Source of the DNA: Stutzerimonas stutzeri
Lineage (GTDB): Bacteria; Pseudomonadota; Gammaproteobacteria; Pseudomonadales; Pseudomonadaceae
Assembly: GCF_024448955.1 (NCBI RefSeq)
Contig: NZ_JAMOIH010000001.1
Coordinates: forward strand, 360,066-424,065
Direction of reading: 5' to 3'
Length of the DNA: 64,000 nt
Under the pieces are notes generated by a model. That model was not told the origin of the DNA, made no database searches, and worked only from the letters and a program-made list of their open reading frames with translations. The position numbers and the translations under genes were made by a program. This document shows positions 37,557 through 47,081 of this stretch, piece after piece (the first letter of the stretch is position 1; every line of letters begins with the position of its first letter).

Positions 37557-39599
37557 ATGTCCGAAGCCCGTCAGATCCTCGTTACCAGTGCCCTGCCCTA
37601 CGCCAACGGTTCGATCCACCTTGGCCACATGCTCGAGTACATCCAGACGGACATGTGGGTGCGCTTTCAGAAGCTGCGCGGCAACCAGTGCATTTATGTA
37701 TGTGCCGACGACGCCCATGGCTCGGCCATCATGTTGCGCGCCGAAAAGGAAGGCATCACGCCCGAGCAACTGATCGCCAACGTGCAGGCCGAACACAGCG
37801 CCGATTTCGCGGACTTCCTGGTTAATTTCGACAACTTCTACTCGACCCACTCGGAAGAGAACCGCGAGTTGTCCGAGATGATCTACACCCGCTTGCGCGA
37901 CGCCGGCCACATCGCAACCCGCTCGGTGACCCAGTACTTCGATCCCGAGAAAGGCATGTTCCTCGCCGACCGCTTCATCAAGGGCACCTGCCCGAAGTGT
38001 GCGGCCGAAGACCAGTACGGCGACAACTGCGAAAAGTGCGGCGCCACCTACGAGCCCACCGAACTGAAGAACCCACGCTCGGCCATCTCCGGCGCCACTC
38101 CGGTGCTGCGCGACTCCAAGCACTTCTTCTTCAAGCTGCCCGATTTCGAAGCGATGCTCAAAGAGTGGACTCGCAGCGGCAGCCTGCAGGACTCGGTCGC
38201 CAACAAGATCGCCGAATGGCTCGATGGCGGCCTGCACGAGTGGGACATCTCCCGCGATGCGCCCTACTTCGGCTTCGAGATTCCCGACGAGCCCGGCAAG
38301 TATTTCTACGTCTGGCTGGATGCGCCCATCGGCTACATGGCGAGCTTCAAGAACCTCTGCGCGCGCCGTCCGGAACTGGATTTCGATGCGTTCTGGAAGA
38401 AAGACTCCACCACCGAGCTCTATCACTTCATCGGCAAGGACATCATCAACTTCCACACCCTGTTCTGGCCCGCCATGCTCGAAGGCGCCGGCCTGCGCAA
38501 GCCCACCGCCGTTGCGGTGCATGGCTACCTGACGGTGAACGGGCAGAAAATGTCCAAGTCGCGCGGCACCTTTATCAAGGCGCGCACCTACCTCCAACAC
38601 CTGAACCCGGAATACCTGCGCTATTACTACGCGGCCAAACTAGGTCGCGGCGTGGATGACCTGGACCTGAACCTCGAAGACTTTGTGCAAAAGGTCAACT
38701 CCGACCTCGTCGGCAAAGTCGTCAACATCGCCAGCCGTTGCGCCGGGTTCATCCACAAGGGCAACGGCGGCCTCATGGTCGAGCGCAACGCCGCACCGGA
38801 ACTCACCGACGCCTTCCAGACCGCCGCACCGTCCATTGCCGACGCTTATGAAAGTCGCGACTTCGCTCGCGCCATGCGCGAAATCATGGCGCTGGCCGAT
38901 CGCGCCAATGCCTGGATTGCCGACAAGGCACCCTGGGCACTGAACAAGCAGGAAGGCATGCAGGATGAAGTCCAAGCGATCTGCGCCACCGGCATCAACC
39001 TGTTCCGCCAACTGGTGATTTTCCTCAAGCCGGTGCTGCCGAACCTGGCCGCCGACGCCGAGCGCTTCCTGAATGTCGAGCCGCTAGGCTGGACCGACCT
39101 GCAAACGCTGCTGACCAATCATCAGCTGAACGCCTTTACCCCGCTACTGACCCGTATCGAGCCTGCCAAAATCGAAGCCATGATCGAATCCTCCAAGGAA
39201 GACCTCGCCTCCACCGAAACCGCCGCCCAGCCGAGCGGCAATGGAGAGCTGACCAAAGAGCCTATCGCCGCCGAAATCGCCTTCGACGCCTTTGCAGCGG
39301 TCGACCTGCGCATCGCGCTGATCGAGAAGTGCGAATTCGTGGAAGGCGCCGACAAGCTGCTGCGCCTGACGCTCGACATTGGCGATGCCAAGCGCAACGT
39401 GTTCTCCGGCATCAAGAGCGCCTACCCGGACCCAAGCAAACTGGAAGGCCGCCTAACGCTGTACGTTGCCAACCTCGCCGCACGCAAGATGAAGTTCGGC
39501 GTCTCCGAAGGCATGGTGCTGGCCGCCGGCCCTGGCGGTGAAGAAATCTACCTGCTCAGCCCCGACAGCGGCGCCAAGCCAGGTCAACGCGTCAAGTAA
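37557..39599 (+). CDS. metG: Methionyl-tRNA synthetase
   Basis: A 680-residue class I aminoacyl-tRNA synthetase. The HIGH-type motif is in [16 protein letters not shown]. The zinc-binding knuckles CPKC and CEKCG lie near residues 145-165. KMSKSRGTF is the ATP-binding loop. After a Pro/Glu-rich linker, a C-terminal EMAP/tRNA-binding domain ([26 protein letters not shown]) indicates the dimeric long form. ATG 37557 is chosen by comparison with family N-termini ([17 protein letters not shown]); the open frame starts 46 codons earlier. Confidence 0.97.
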   Translation: MSEARQILVTSALPYANGSIHLGHMLEYIQTDMWVRFQKLRGNQCIYVCADDAHGSAIMLRAEKEGITPEQLIANVQAEHSADFADFLVNFDNFYSTHSEENRELSEMIYTRLRDAGHIATRSVTQYFDPEKGMFLADRFIKGTCPKCAAEDQYGDNCEKCGATYEPTELKNPRSAISGATPVLRDSKHFFFKLPDFEAMLKEWTRSGSLQDSVANKIAEWLDGGLHEWDISRDAPYFGFEIPDEPGKYFYVWLDAPIGYMASFKNLCARRPELDFDAFWKKDSTTELYHFIGKDIINFHTLFWPAMLEGAGLRKPTAVAVHGYLTVNGQKMSKSRGTFIKARTYLQHLNPEYLRYYYAAKLGRGVDDLDLNLEDFVQKVNSDLVGKVVNIASRCAGFIHKGNGGLMVERNAAPELTDAFQTAAPSIADAYESRDFARAMREIMALADRANAWIADKAPWALNKQEGMQDEVQAICATGINLFRQLVIFLKPVLPNLAADAERFLNVEPLGWTDLQTLLTNHQLNAFTPLLTRIEPAKIEAMIESSKEDLASTETAAQPSGNGELTKEPIAAEIAFDAFAAVDLRIALIEKCEFVEGADKLLRLTLDIGDAKRNVFSGIKSAYPDPSKLEGRLTLYVANLAARKMKFGVSEGMVLAAGPGGEEIYLLSPDSGAKPGQRVK

Positions 39600-39613
39600 C
39601 GACCTGTATGAAG

Positions 39614-39640
39614 AGCCCGGTGCAATGCCGGGCTTTCTAT
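39614..39640 (+). terminator. metG: Terminator of metG
   Basis: AGCCCGG (39614-39620) and CCGGGCT (39628-39634) pair around a 7-base loop, followed by TTCTATTT, 14 bases after the stop. Confidence 0.75.
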
Positions 39641-39694
39641 TTAACGGCCCCATCGCACCACTGCATCAAGCGCTGCCACTGCCCGGAGGCGGTT

Positions 39695-39904
39695 ATGACT
39701 GATTCGCCTGATATCCATAAATGCCCGATCTGCGGCGAGCTCAACCAGTGCGGCTTGGCCAACCCAGCCACTGCCACACGGCCTTGCTGGTGCTTCACCG
39801 CCGAAATAGCACCTGAAGCCCGCGATCAGATCCCGGACGATGCGCTTAATAAAGCTTGCATCTGCCCCCGCTGCGCCCGCGGCGAGTTGCCTGCAAACCC
39901 GTAA
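39695..39904 (+). CDS. Cysteine-rich CWC-family protein
   Basis: A 69-residue protein with CPICGELNQCG near the start, PCWCF in the middle (the CWC motif) and ACICPRCARG at the end: seven Cys in four clusters, probably zinc-binding. GGAGG precedes the ATG. Its stop overlaps the start of the pseudouridine synthase by one base (TAATG), so the two are translationally coupled, as in other pseudomonads. Function of the family is unknown. Confidence 0.85.
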   Translation: MTDSPDIHKCPICGELNQCGLANPATATRPCWCFTAEIAPEARDQIPDDALNKACICPRCARGELPANP

Positions 39905-40596
39905 TGCGCCTCGACCGCTTCCTTGCCAACCTGCCCCACTGCAGCCATCGCCAGGCGCGCCTGCTGCTGGCCTCGGGCCGTGCCTCGGTCAATGGAGAGA
40001 CGGTCTGCGACGGCACACATGACGTTCGCGTCTTCGACCGTATCGAGCTGGATGGCGAGGTACTGCAAGCAGGCAAGCCCGCACGCTTCTTCATGCTCAA
40101 CAAACCGGCCGGCTGCGTCAGCGCCACTGCCGATCAGCAACACCCCACGGTGCTCGACCTGCTCGACGAACCGGACAAGGAAGAGCTGCACATCGCCGGG
40201 CGACTGGACTTCAACACCACCGGGCTGATGATCATCACCAACGATGGCCTCTGGTCCCGCCGCCTCACCCAACCGGAAAGCCTGCTGGGCAAAACCTATC
40301 TCGTGGAAACCGAAGACCCCATCGACCCTATCTGCGTCGAGCGCTTCGCCGAAGGTCTCTACTTTCGCTTCGAGAACCACACCACCCTCCCCGCCGAACT
40401 TGAACTGCTAAGCACTTACCAGGCCCGCCTGACCCTGCATGAAGGCCGCTACCATCAAGTCAAACGCATGTTCGGCCACTTCAACAACAAGGTCACCGGC
40501 CTGCACCGCGAACGCATGGGCCCGCTGCTGCTCGACCCCATCCTCGCCCCCGGCCAGTACCGCAGCCTGACGCCGGCAGAAATCGAGCAGATCTGA
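39904..40596 (+). CDS. 16S rRNA pseudouridine synthase (RsuA/RluB/E/F family)
   Basis: A 230-residue enzyme. An N-terminal S4 RNA-binding domain (MRLDRFLANLPHCSHRQARLLLASGRASVNG) is followed by the catalytic motif GRLDFNTTGLMIITNDG, in which the Asp is the nucleophile. HEGRYHQVKRMFGHFNNKV is the conserved C-terminal block. Length and S4 domain fit RsuA, which modifies 16S U516, better than RluE. Coupled to the CWC gene upstream. Confidence 0.88.
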   Translation: MRLDRFLANLPHCSHRQARLLLASGRASVNGETVCDGTHDVRVFDRIELDGEVLQAGKPARFFMLNKPAGCVSATADQQHPTVLDLLDEPDKEELHIAGRLDFNTTGLMIITNDGLWSRRLTQPESLLGKTYLVETEDPIDPICVERFAEGLYFRFENHTTLPAELELLSTYQARLTLHEGRYHQVKRMFGHFNNKVTGLHRERMGPLLLDPILAPGQYRSLTPAEIEQI

Positions 40597-40664
40597 AAAC
40601 ATTCACCGCGATAACGCCGCACCGCTTCTACTCACCCCGCCCTTCTGGTACAAAGGCTGCCTAC

Positions 40665-40738
40665 GCGGGCGTCGTATAATGGCATTACCTGAGCTTCCCA
40701 AGCTCATGACGAGGGTTCGATTCCCTTCGCCCGCTCCA
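40665..40738 (+). tRNA. tRNA-Gly (anticodon CCC)
   Basis: 74 bases with the CCA encoded. The acceptor stem GCGGGCG/CGCCCGC is perfect. The anticodon stem TGAGC/GCTCA encloses loop TTCCCAA, anticodon CCC at 40697-40699. The T arm is GAGGG-TTCGATT-CCCTT. This 3' end marks the border between conserved genes and a variable, decayed segment. Confidence 0.95.
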
Positions 40739-40746
40739 TATTTCGT

Positions 40747-40773
40747 GAAGGTTCTTTGTGGAACCTTCTATTT
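40747..40773 (+). terminator. Terminator of tRNA-Gly
   Basis: GAAGGTTC (40747-40754) pairs with GAACCTTC (40761-40768), 8 bases after the CCA end, followed by TATTT. Confidence 0.75.
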
Positions 40774-40779
40774 CGGTGA

Positions 40780-40800
40780 CAGTAACGGCGACAGTTACTG
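40780..40800. repeat. Small inverted repeat CAGTAAC...GTTACTG
   Basis: Perfect 7-base arms around GGCGACA. The half-site AGTAACGG recurs at 40816-40823 just before the ribosome site of the next gene. It could be an operator for that gene. Confidence 0.4.
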
Positions 40801-40832
40801 CACTGCGAAGCTGCATAGTAACGGAGGAAACC

Positions 40833-41153
40833 ATGGTAGGTCGTCCGTACGAATACCCCAGCGCCGACGCACGTTCTCCGAAGGATCCGAACACTTTCTG
40901 CCCTAAAGAGAAGATATTAGCCCTCTACAATCAAGAACATCGCTCGCACCGAGCTCGTATGTCACCAGATGTTGAGGCTTGGTTTGAAGCCGAAGGACGC
41001 AAAAGGAAGTGGGTGGCGTTTCACTTTTCAGCTGCTGGATGCACGCTGATAGCCCATCTGCTGCATCGCCAGGATGCAATCGGACACGCAGACGGCACAG
41101 ACGGCAGGAACGTCGTGTCGCTGGATAAAGAAGCACGTCGTCGCGGACGCTAA
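40833..41153 (+). CDS. Hypothetical protein downstream of tRNA-Gly
   Basis: A 106-residue, basic, hydrophilic protein (EYPSADARSPKDPNTF; FEAEGRKRKWVAFHFSAAG; KEARRRGR at the end). CGGAGGAAACC gives a good ribosome site for ATG 40833. No signal peptide, membrane segment or recognised motif. It lies in the variable segment after the tRNA and may belong to an integrated element. Function is unknown. Confidence 0.5.
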   Translation: MVGRPYEYPSADARSPKDPNTFCPKEKILALYNQEHRSHRARMSPDVEAWFEAEGRKRKWVAFHFSAAGCTLIAHLLHRQDAIGHADGTDGRNVVSLDKEARRRGR

Positions 41154-41305
41154 TACCTGCAGCTTACCTCCCAACCGGTACGCAGATTTCAGCTGATGGG
41201 ATTGGCATGAGCAGAACGCAAGCTAAGTCTCTGCGCATCCCAACCCATCTCCTCAACGACAACTTAAATGGGTGAACTGCTACCGCTTGATGCCTGACGT
41301 TGAGA

Positions 41306-42892
41306 TCAGCATTTCGTGCAACTTGCATAGCTATCTATTTCTTCGTTCAAATCTACCAACAGAGTGCGTAGACGCTCGAGATTAAGAACTGGATGCTTCG
41401 CGTCGGCACCTAAAAAGCAGCCCTGATCCACTAGTAATGCACCTTCCACCAGAGCCCCCTGCAAAGCGGGCACTCCAGATAGCCAATTGGTCTTCTTTTC
41501 CAAATTCGCATGGAAGCCTTCTTGGTCGTCCTCTCCCAGCTTGCCAACTATATTTTTTAATTTGCTCATAGACAATGGTTGAGAAAGAACTTTGCACTCG
41601 ACTACCAGCGCTACCAAACCGGATGGATGCAAAGCCAAAACATCAATTTCTCCAGGCACCCTTGAGCCATCGGGGTGCGTTAACTGACACCCCCCGGCAG
41701 CCCAATATCCTGAGTGACTAACCCCACTCGCTTTCCATCCAGCTTGGCAAAACACATGCACCGCGTCCTTTTCAAATGGCATTGAAACATTCAACCTGAA
41801 TGCCTCAGCGTCCACTGGAACACCGCCATAACCCTCGTAGCGGAATACTGAGTGCTCCACATAACAATTTATAGAGTCCATAATTGCAGGAATGGTCGTG
41901 GCAAAAGTTTTATTGTCAATTCGCAATACTGGCCGCTCCACCAGCATGTTTGACGGGAAGCCCCTCACTCGATTGTCGTACCATTTCTTTTGCCAAAAGC
42001 AGGCTTCTATGTTCTTCTGAGCTAACTCAGGATTAAAGCCAATACCCGTAGCGGCGCTTGCAAACTCCTCAAACAAAACCACGCCGCCGAACCCCTTCAT
42101 TCCGGCTTTCTTGAATTGACCTGCCCAGAACATGAGAAGCAGACGGGCGTTAAGTCCCAGCCAAAAGTCTGGATTATTACCGGCGTTTTCAAACACAGTA
42201 CCAGTGAAGAGCTGAATCGTGTTCGGCTCCCGCCCTGCGAGCACCTCTTTTACAGCATCATAGAATTTTCCCGGCGCTCTAAAAATCACCGCTTTGGATT
42301 GCTCTAGCGTTCTTTGGTTTATCCCGCATGGCCGAGCCATATCATTCCAGTCGGCGCGTAGCTTGTTGTCTCTATCACTTGAGAATCTAAATCCTTTTCG
42401 ATGGAAAGTCACAGGGTCGAATCTAAAAACCTTGTACTGCTCATAGGCCGCGACCAACTGCTCCCAAGCCATAACCGCTGAAACCAACCTGATCACTTGC
42501 GCAGCACTTTTATCTATAGCGGCTTGAACACTTCGATTAGGCCAGATCATCGCTATTGAAGCTTTAATTGCAGAACCGCAAAAGGGTACCTCTTTTCGCC
42601 ATTCGCCATCGATATAGTAAAATTCATCCACTGCCTGCAATAGAGCTGGAACTGCAATGCGGGGATCAATTGAAGCTGCGATCAAGTCCACGCGAGATTT
42701 AGCTAATTCGATGGCCTGAACCCACTGACTCTCGCAGTGGAGAGAGGTTAATCCTTTCATGTCCAGTGCTTGGGCAGCTTCTGAGAACCAATCTGAGGAA
42801 CCGTTGATACTGTTACGCAAGCGACCCGCCATTGCACAGGCCTGCTTATAAACCCGCGATGAGTCTTTAAATATATATTTATCCCGCGCCAT
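41306..42892 (-). CDS. Orphan protein with PD-(D/E)XK-like nuclease signature
   Basis: A 528-residue soluble protein, visibly AT-richer than its neighbours and with different codon use, suggesting transfer. Residues 1-400 are mostly helical and unrecognised. The C-terminal part carries GEIDVLALHPSGLVALVVECK: Asp417 and, 15 residues on, Glu432-Cys-Lys434. This D-x(n)-ExK pattern between hydrophobic strands is typical of PD-(D/E)XK nucleases. GAAGGAGGT precedes the ATG. It has no methylase, helicase or transposition partner nearby. Possible roles are a stand-alone defence nuclease, an element-encoded endonuclease or an inactive relative; none is proven. Confidence 0.6.
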   Translation of the reverse strand: MARDKYIFKDSSRVYKQACAMAGRLRNSINGSSDWFSEAAQALDMKGLTSLHCESQWVQAIELAKSRVDLIAASIDPRIAVPALLQAVDEFYYIDGEWRKEVPFCGSAIKASIAMIWPNRSVQAAIDKSAAQVIRLVSAVMAWEQLVAAYEQYKVFRFDPVTFHRKGFRFSSDRDNKLRADWNDMARPCGINQRTLEQSKAVIFRAPGKFYDAVKEVLAGREPNTIQLFTGTVFENAGNNPDFWLGLNARLLLMFWAGQFKKAGMKGFGGVVLFEEFASAATGIGFNPELAQKNIEACFWQKKWYDNRVRGFPSNMLVERPVLRIDNKTFATTIPAIMDSINCYVEHSVFRYEGYGGVPVDAEAFRLNVSMPFEKDAVHVFCQAGWKASGVSHSGYWAAGGCQLTHPDGSRVPGEIDVLALHPSGLVALVVECKVLSQPLSMSKLKNIVGKLGEDDQEGFHANLEKKTNWLSGVPALQGALVEGALLVDQGCFLGADAKHPVLNLERLRTLLVDLNEEIDSYASCTKC

Positions 42893-43012
42893 GGGTTACC
42901 GACCTCCTTCTAAAAGTACAATTCGCCACTTACCGTAACTATGTCATATAGCGTGGCCAACGATGCGCTTGACTATCGAAGGCATCTTTCCTATCCCTTC
43001 CGCTGACAACAA

Positions 43013-43296
43013 TTATCTCACGACCATCAACTCATCCCAACGCGTCGTATACCGCTGGCCCATCATCTCGCGCTTCATCGACCACTCCGCCGTGGCCGGG
43101 ATGCGCTCGAGGCGGACGGTTCCCCTGCCCTCGCGCGCGTTGATCTGATCGAGCACGGCCATCAGTCGGCCGGCACCAGGTCGAGGCGCATCGGCAAACA
43201 GGTCGCCAGTAAATTCACCTAGCTGCCGTAGATCCATCAACAGTACCTCCGCCTTACTGTAGGCGTAGCCGGCGCGGAAGATCGCCTCCACACCCG
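43013..43296 (-). pseudogene. umuC remnant, C-terminal about 94 codons
   Basis: The frame reads VEAIFRAGYAYSKAEVLLMDL and ends EWSMKREMMGQRYTTRWDEL, matching the C-terminal DUF4113 region of the Y-family polymerase subunit UmuC. The polymerase domains are missing. Homology stops abruptly at about 43296, next to the motif at 43301. A second, longer umuC remnant lies at 44596-45317; the two differ enough to be different paralogues. Confidence 0.8.
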
Positions 43297-43300
43297 AAGG

Positions 43301-43325
43301 AAAAAGGGGACAGATTTATTTTCAG
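43301..43325. other. Junction motif AAAAAGGGGACAGATTTATT
   Basis: This short AT-rich string abuts the truncated end of the umuC remnant. Similar strings are often found beside IS200-like/REP-associated tyrosine transposases, by recall. No transposase is present here. It probably marks an old rearrangement point. Confidence 0.4.
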
Positions 43326-43451
43326 GCTGGAGACGCCTGTGAAACTAGCCTGGCTCTTAACCAGCTTGCGGCCCTACCGCTGCTGAAGCTTTCTACCGGA
43401 AACGCACCAGTCAGAACAGCTGCCGCGACGACCGCTGCCCATTCCGGTTTT

Positions 43452-44384
43452 CTAGTAAGCCGCCGCAGCCTCGTCGAGCTGTAGGCTGAGGCTGAGCAGG
43501 CCGCCGCCGGAGAGATACCACAGCGCCGGGTCGAGATAGACGATGCGGCCGTTGCGCCCAGCGCTGGTGGCGCTCAGTGGCGAGGCGCGTAGGGCTTCGG
43601 GGGTTAGCGGCTCTGCACCGATTGCCGCGCTGCGGTCGATGATGAAGATTACCTCAGGATCAGCTGCAAGGACCTCACTGACGTTCATTGGCTGCGGGCG
43701 CTGGCGCGGTGCGCCGGGTTCGGCAGGCGCCGGCGCGGCGAGTGCGCGCGGTGCCTGCAAGACCGAATAGATCACCGGCTGTTCGGTGGGCGAAAAGTTA
43801 CCTTCGTTGTGAGTCAGCACCAGCGTGCGCTTGCCTGAGTTCGCTACGCGCATGTGCGCCTGACCGATCTTGGCAGCCGTAACCCGTCATTGCTGCTTGG
43901 CCTCGGGCACCTTGTCGAACAACGAGCCGAGCGCCAGCACGTTGCGCTCGAACCCACGCAGGTAATCCTGACCGTTGATGCCCATATCCAGCGTTGGGGC
44001 AATCTTGATCAGGGCTCGGCCTTCCTCGCCCTGGCGCGCGGTGACTATGATCACGTCTGGGTCAAGCTTGCGGATGGCGGTTTGGTCAGGCTCCTTCACG
44101 TCCCCCGTATCGACCCGATCGGGCAAGCTGTTCTTCAGCTATTTGGGCACACCGGAGGCCGTGCCCTTCACGCGATCGCCCAAGCCCAGGGCCACCAGCG
44201 TATCAACCGTGCCGAAGTCGAAACTCACCACACTGCGTGGGTTGCGAGGGACGACGACCTGCGTGCCGTCTGGCTGGTCGATGGTCATACCGACAACGTT
44301 AGCGGGCGGCGTAGGCGCATCGGGCGAACTGCTGCAGGCCGTAAGGGCGAGCAGCATCGAGGCGGATAGGGCGAGCTTTTTCAC
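43452..44384 (-). pseudogene. Siderophore ABC-transporter binding lipoprotein (FatB/YclQ-like), two in-frame stops
   Basis: One continuous frame encodes a periplasmic Fe-siderophore-binding lipoprotein: GTG start 44384, lipobox LTAC, then FDFGTVDTLVALGLGDRVKG, LDPDVIIVTARQGEEGRALIKIAPTLD in pieces, TLVLTHNEGNFSP and DPEVIFIIDRSAAIG. It is broken by TAG at 44139-44141 (after GVPK, where Tyr is usual) and TGA at 43887-43889 (after EAKQQ, where Trp is usual). No frameshift is needed to join the three parts. No permease or ATPase genes accompany it. Either recent decay or sequence error. Confidence 0.8.
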
Positions 44385-44595
44385 GTGCGGGCGTCCTCTG
44401 TCTATATGCAAGTGAGAAACCATATCATTGGAGCGACGAGTAGCGGGACGCGCAGATGTAAAGAATGCGCAAGCATTGGCGGCGAACTTGCTACTGGTGG
44501 ACCCTACCCTTCGCGCCCTCCTCCGGCTCATCCGCGCTGCTGTTCCGCGCTGCAGCTAGCGAGCTGATGCGTCTGCTCCGGACATTGCTAAGCTC

Positions 44596-45317
44596 CTACC
44601 TACACCGCACTTCCCACAACTGATCCAACCGCGTCGTAAAGCTCTGGCTCATCATCTCCCGCCGCATCCCCCAATCAGGCTCTGTAGGGATGCGGCCCGG
44701 TCTGAGCGTGTTCCGCCCCCACTTCGCATTGACGGCATCGAGCACGCCCATGACCCGCTCCGAGGTCGCGGTTTGGGTTTCGGTGAAAAGGTCATCGGTG
44801 TATTCGCCGCGCTGGCAGAGGTCCATCAACAGTACTTCGGCTTTGCTGAAGGCGAAGCCCTCTCGATAGACAAGCTCCAGCCCGGCGATGGCGGCGCGGG
44901 TGATGTAGCGGGTGTCGTCGGTGGGGTATGGCAGTTCACAGACGATGCCTTTGGCAAATCTGGGTTCGTCGGGGTTGAACATGCCGGTGCGGATGCTGAC
45001 GCGTACGCGCTTGCACAGCGATTGCTGGGCACGCAGTTTCTCGCTGGCGCGGGCGGCGTAGGTGGCGTAGGTGGCGACGGCTTCGTGGATCGGGGTGATG
45101 TCACGCAGGCGGTCGCCGAACATGCGTGAGCAGCAGATCTCTTGCTTGAGCTGGGTAACATCTTCCAGTTCGAGGCAGGGCGTGCCGTGCAGTTCGCGGG
45201 CGGTTTTTTCGATCACCACGCTGAATTGTTTGCGCAGGGTCCAGGCATCGGCCTGGGCCAGGACTCAGGCGCTGCGAATGCCCATGCTGCTGAGTGTTCG
45301 GTCACGCGTCGGCCCTC
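44596..45317 (-). pseudogene. umuC remnant, C-terminal half
   Basis: The open part (45219 to 44596, about 207 codons) matches UmuC from SVVIEKTARELHGTPCLELED to MRREMMSQSFTTRLDQLWEV. Upstream, the same frame continues as LSSMGIRSA, a TGA at 45265-45267 where Trp or a similar residue is expected, then VLAQADAWTLRKQF. GRRVTE homology then appears in another frame, implying a one-base loss near 45295. The N-terminal catalytic half is absent. Non-functional as a polymerase. Confidence 0.85.
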
Positions 45318-45355
45318 ACAAAGAAAAGCCAGCCTGACCAAGGTGTTCGGATAAT

Positions 45356-45382
45356 AAAAGCCCTGCATGTGCAGGGCTTTTC
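45356..45382 (-). terminator. Terminator of the secreted hydrolase gene
   Basis: AAAAGCCCTGC-ATGT-GCAGGGCTTTT; symmetric, so it may act in both directions. It follows the hydrolase stop by 19 bases on the minus strand. Confidence 0.88.
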
Positions 45383-45399
45383 GCCTAGGTGCTGATGCT

Positions 45400-46806
45400 T
45401 CAAATCTCCGGACAAGCCGGCAGTGACGTCCGGTTCTGAGTGCCATCGTTACGCGTGAACTGGCAGCCATAGGCGGGGTTCGCGACTACGCGTGGATTGA
45501 TCACATCATCACCAGCCGGCTTGATGCCCTGTTGTTCCCACTGCAGCATCGCCGCCATGGCTTCGACCTGTTCCTGATAAGTGAAGTCGCAGTGGCTGGG
45601 TGCGCGGATGGCGCGTTGCACCAGAAGGTTGCCGTTGCCATTGGCTTCGGCGTTGCGGCGGTAGATTTGTTGGTGTTTGAACGGCACGTACAGGTCGCCC
45701 AGGGTGTGGATGCTGACCACCGGGACGTTGAACTGGCCGTTAACCACCGGGATCCAGCGCAGGCCATCCGGGCGGATGCTATTGGCTGGGGGATGGCCGA
45801 TCACGCGGATGATCGAGTCGTTGAACTCGCGCTCCTCGCGAGACATCGCCTTGTTCGTATCGAACTGATAACGGGTGGCGAGGTTGCCGGTTAGCGAGTC
45901 GGCGAGAATTCCGTCTACCGAGCCATCCCGGCCGCCGGTCCCCAGTACGACGCTTTGCAGGCTGGTGCGGAAGCCTTCGGCGAAGATGGGGCGCTCGCCG
46001 CCGCTGAGTTCGCGCACGATACCTTCGAGCTTGAGTCCTTGAGCCGATGGCTCGGTCGGGTAGGTATTCCAGAGGGCGCCGATGATCTGCGGTAACTTCG
46101 CCTGGAAGTCCGTCGCCGGGAACGTGGTCGGGCCCTGCCCCGCCAGATGCTGCGCCGCCAGGGTGAAGTGCATCAGGTATTCGAACTCGTAGACGTCGCC
46201 GGTCACGCCACACATGGGCACCGAGCCGTTATAGCGGACCCGATTGTTGGCCGTTGCATAGGTCTCGGCTTCAACCGCCGCCGCGGCCACATGGCCGCCC
46301 ATGGAATGCCCGGTGATGTAGGTCTTGGTCGGCTGCGGCTTGCCGGTCAGGCTGCTGAAGGCCAGCGCCAGCGCGTTGGTGTCTTCGACGCCGGCGCGCA
46401 CATCGTAGTAGTTCTTGCTGTAGCTGGATGCGGCCCAGGCGTAGCCCTGTTGCAGCAGCCATGGGCGGAACGGGGGTGGTCCGACGGTGAGTTCTGGTTC
46501 AGTGCCACGATAGCCATGGGCGTACATGACGAGCATGCCGTTCCAGTTCGGCGGTACTTCGATCTGGTAGGACGAGCCCTGGTAGATGCCGGTCCAGCGC
46601 TCGCTCGGCAGCCCTGGAAATGCCGCCAGTGGCGCTACAACCGGAACAAAGATGCGCGAATCCTGCTCACGTGATTCGCTGTGGGACACCGGTGGTTTGA
46701 TGGGTTTCGACCGAGCCTGAACATCGGCGGCAATTCCGATCGTACCTACCAGCATCACGCCGGCAATGGCGCGCGCGCAGGCTGAAGCCAACTTGCTTGG
46801 AAGCAT
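45400..46806 (-). CDS. Secreted alpha/beta hydrolase
   Basis: A 468-residue protein with a signal peptide (AIAGVMLVGTIGIAADVQA) of about 32 residues. The alpha/beta-hydrolase core shows MLVMYAHGYRGTEPE (oxyanion region), YITGHSMGGHVAAAA with the nucleophile Ser in GHSMG, and late Asp/His candidates in VVSIHTLGDLYVPFKHQQ and IRAPSHCDFTYQEQ. Several Cys (CGVTG, YGCQF, PACPEI) suggest disulfides outside the cytoplasm. The substrate is unknown; an ester or amide is likely. Monocistronic. Confidence 0.8.
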   Translation of the reverse strand: MLPSKLASACARAIAGVMLVGTIGIAADVQARSKPIKPPVSHSESREQDSRIFVPVVAPLAAFPGLPSERWTGIYQGSSYQIEVPPNWNGMLVMYAHGYRGTEPELTVGPPPFRPWLLQQGYAWAASSYSKNYYDVRAGVEDTNALALAFSSLTGKPQPTKTYITGHSMGGHVAAAAVEAETYATANNRVRYNGSVPMCGVTGDVYEFEYLMHFTLAAQHLAGQGPTTFPATDFQAKLPQIIGALWNTYPTEPSAQGLKLEGIVRELSGGERPIFAEGFRTSLQSVVLGTGGRDGSVDGILADSLTGNLATRYQFDTNKAMSREEREFNDSIIRVIGHPPANSIRPDGLRWIPVVNGQFNVPVVSIHTLGDLYVPFKHQQIYRRNAEANGNGNLLVQRAIRAPSHCDFTYQEQVEAMAAMLQWEQQGIKPAGDDVINPRVVANPAYGCQFTRNDGTQNRTSLPACPEI

Positions 46807-47081
46807 GGGAAGTCTCCTGAATTATTGTTTTTGTTCTATTGATGCGAGCTTTTGCCAGAACTGCCAAGCGGAAGCACTACGCGCACTTCGACTAAACGTG
46901 GCAGAAAGCTTGGACCTGTCAAATGCAGGAAATGCCGAGGAGACGACCGGTGAGTCGTATTGGGAATATCTCGACTGCCGGCGCGCTTATAAAGGCAATG
47001 GGACCGGTATCAGAGCGGGATTCAAGCCGACGTGCGCGAGCGAGTCGGCGGGCAATGATGACATTGCCCGCCGTGAGCACC

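Noticed and set aside
37437..38600. Open frame of 387 codons opposite metG
   Set aside because: No recognisable protein features; metG motifs are intact on the plus strand.
43854..44369. Plus-strand frame over the broken siderophore-binding gene
   Set aside because: The minus-strand frame shows clear family similarity; the plus frame shows none.
43887..45267. TGA codons as selenocysteine or tryptophan recoding
   Set aside because: They occur in families without selenocysteine, TAG stops occur alongside, and all other genes in the window use TGA as a normal stop.
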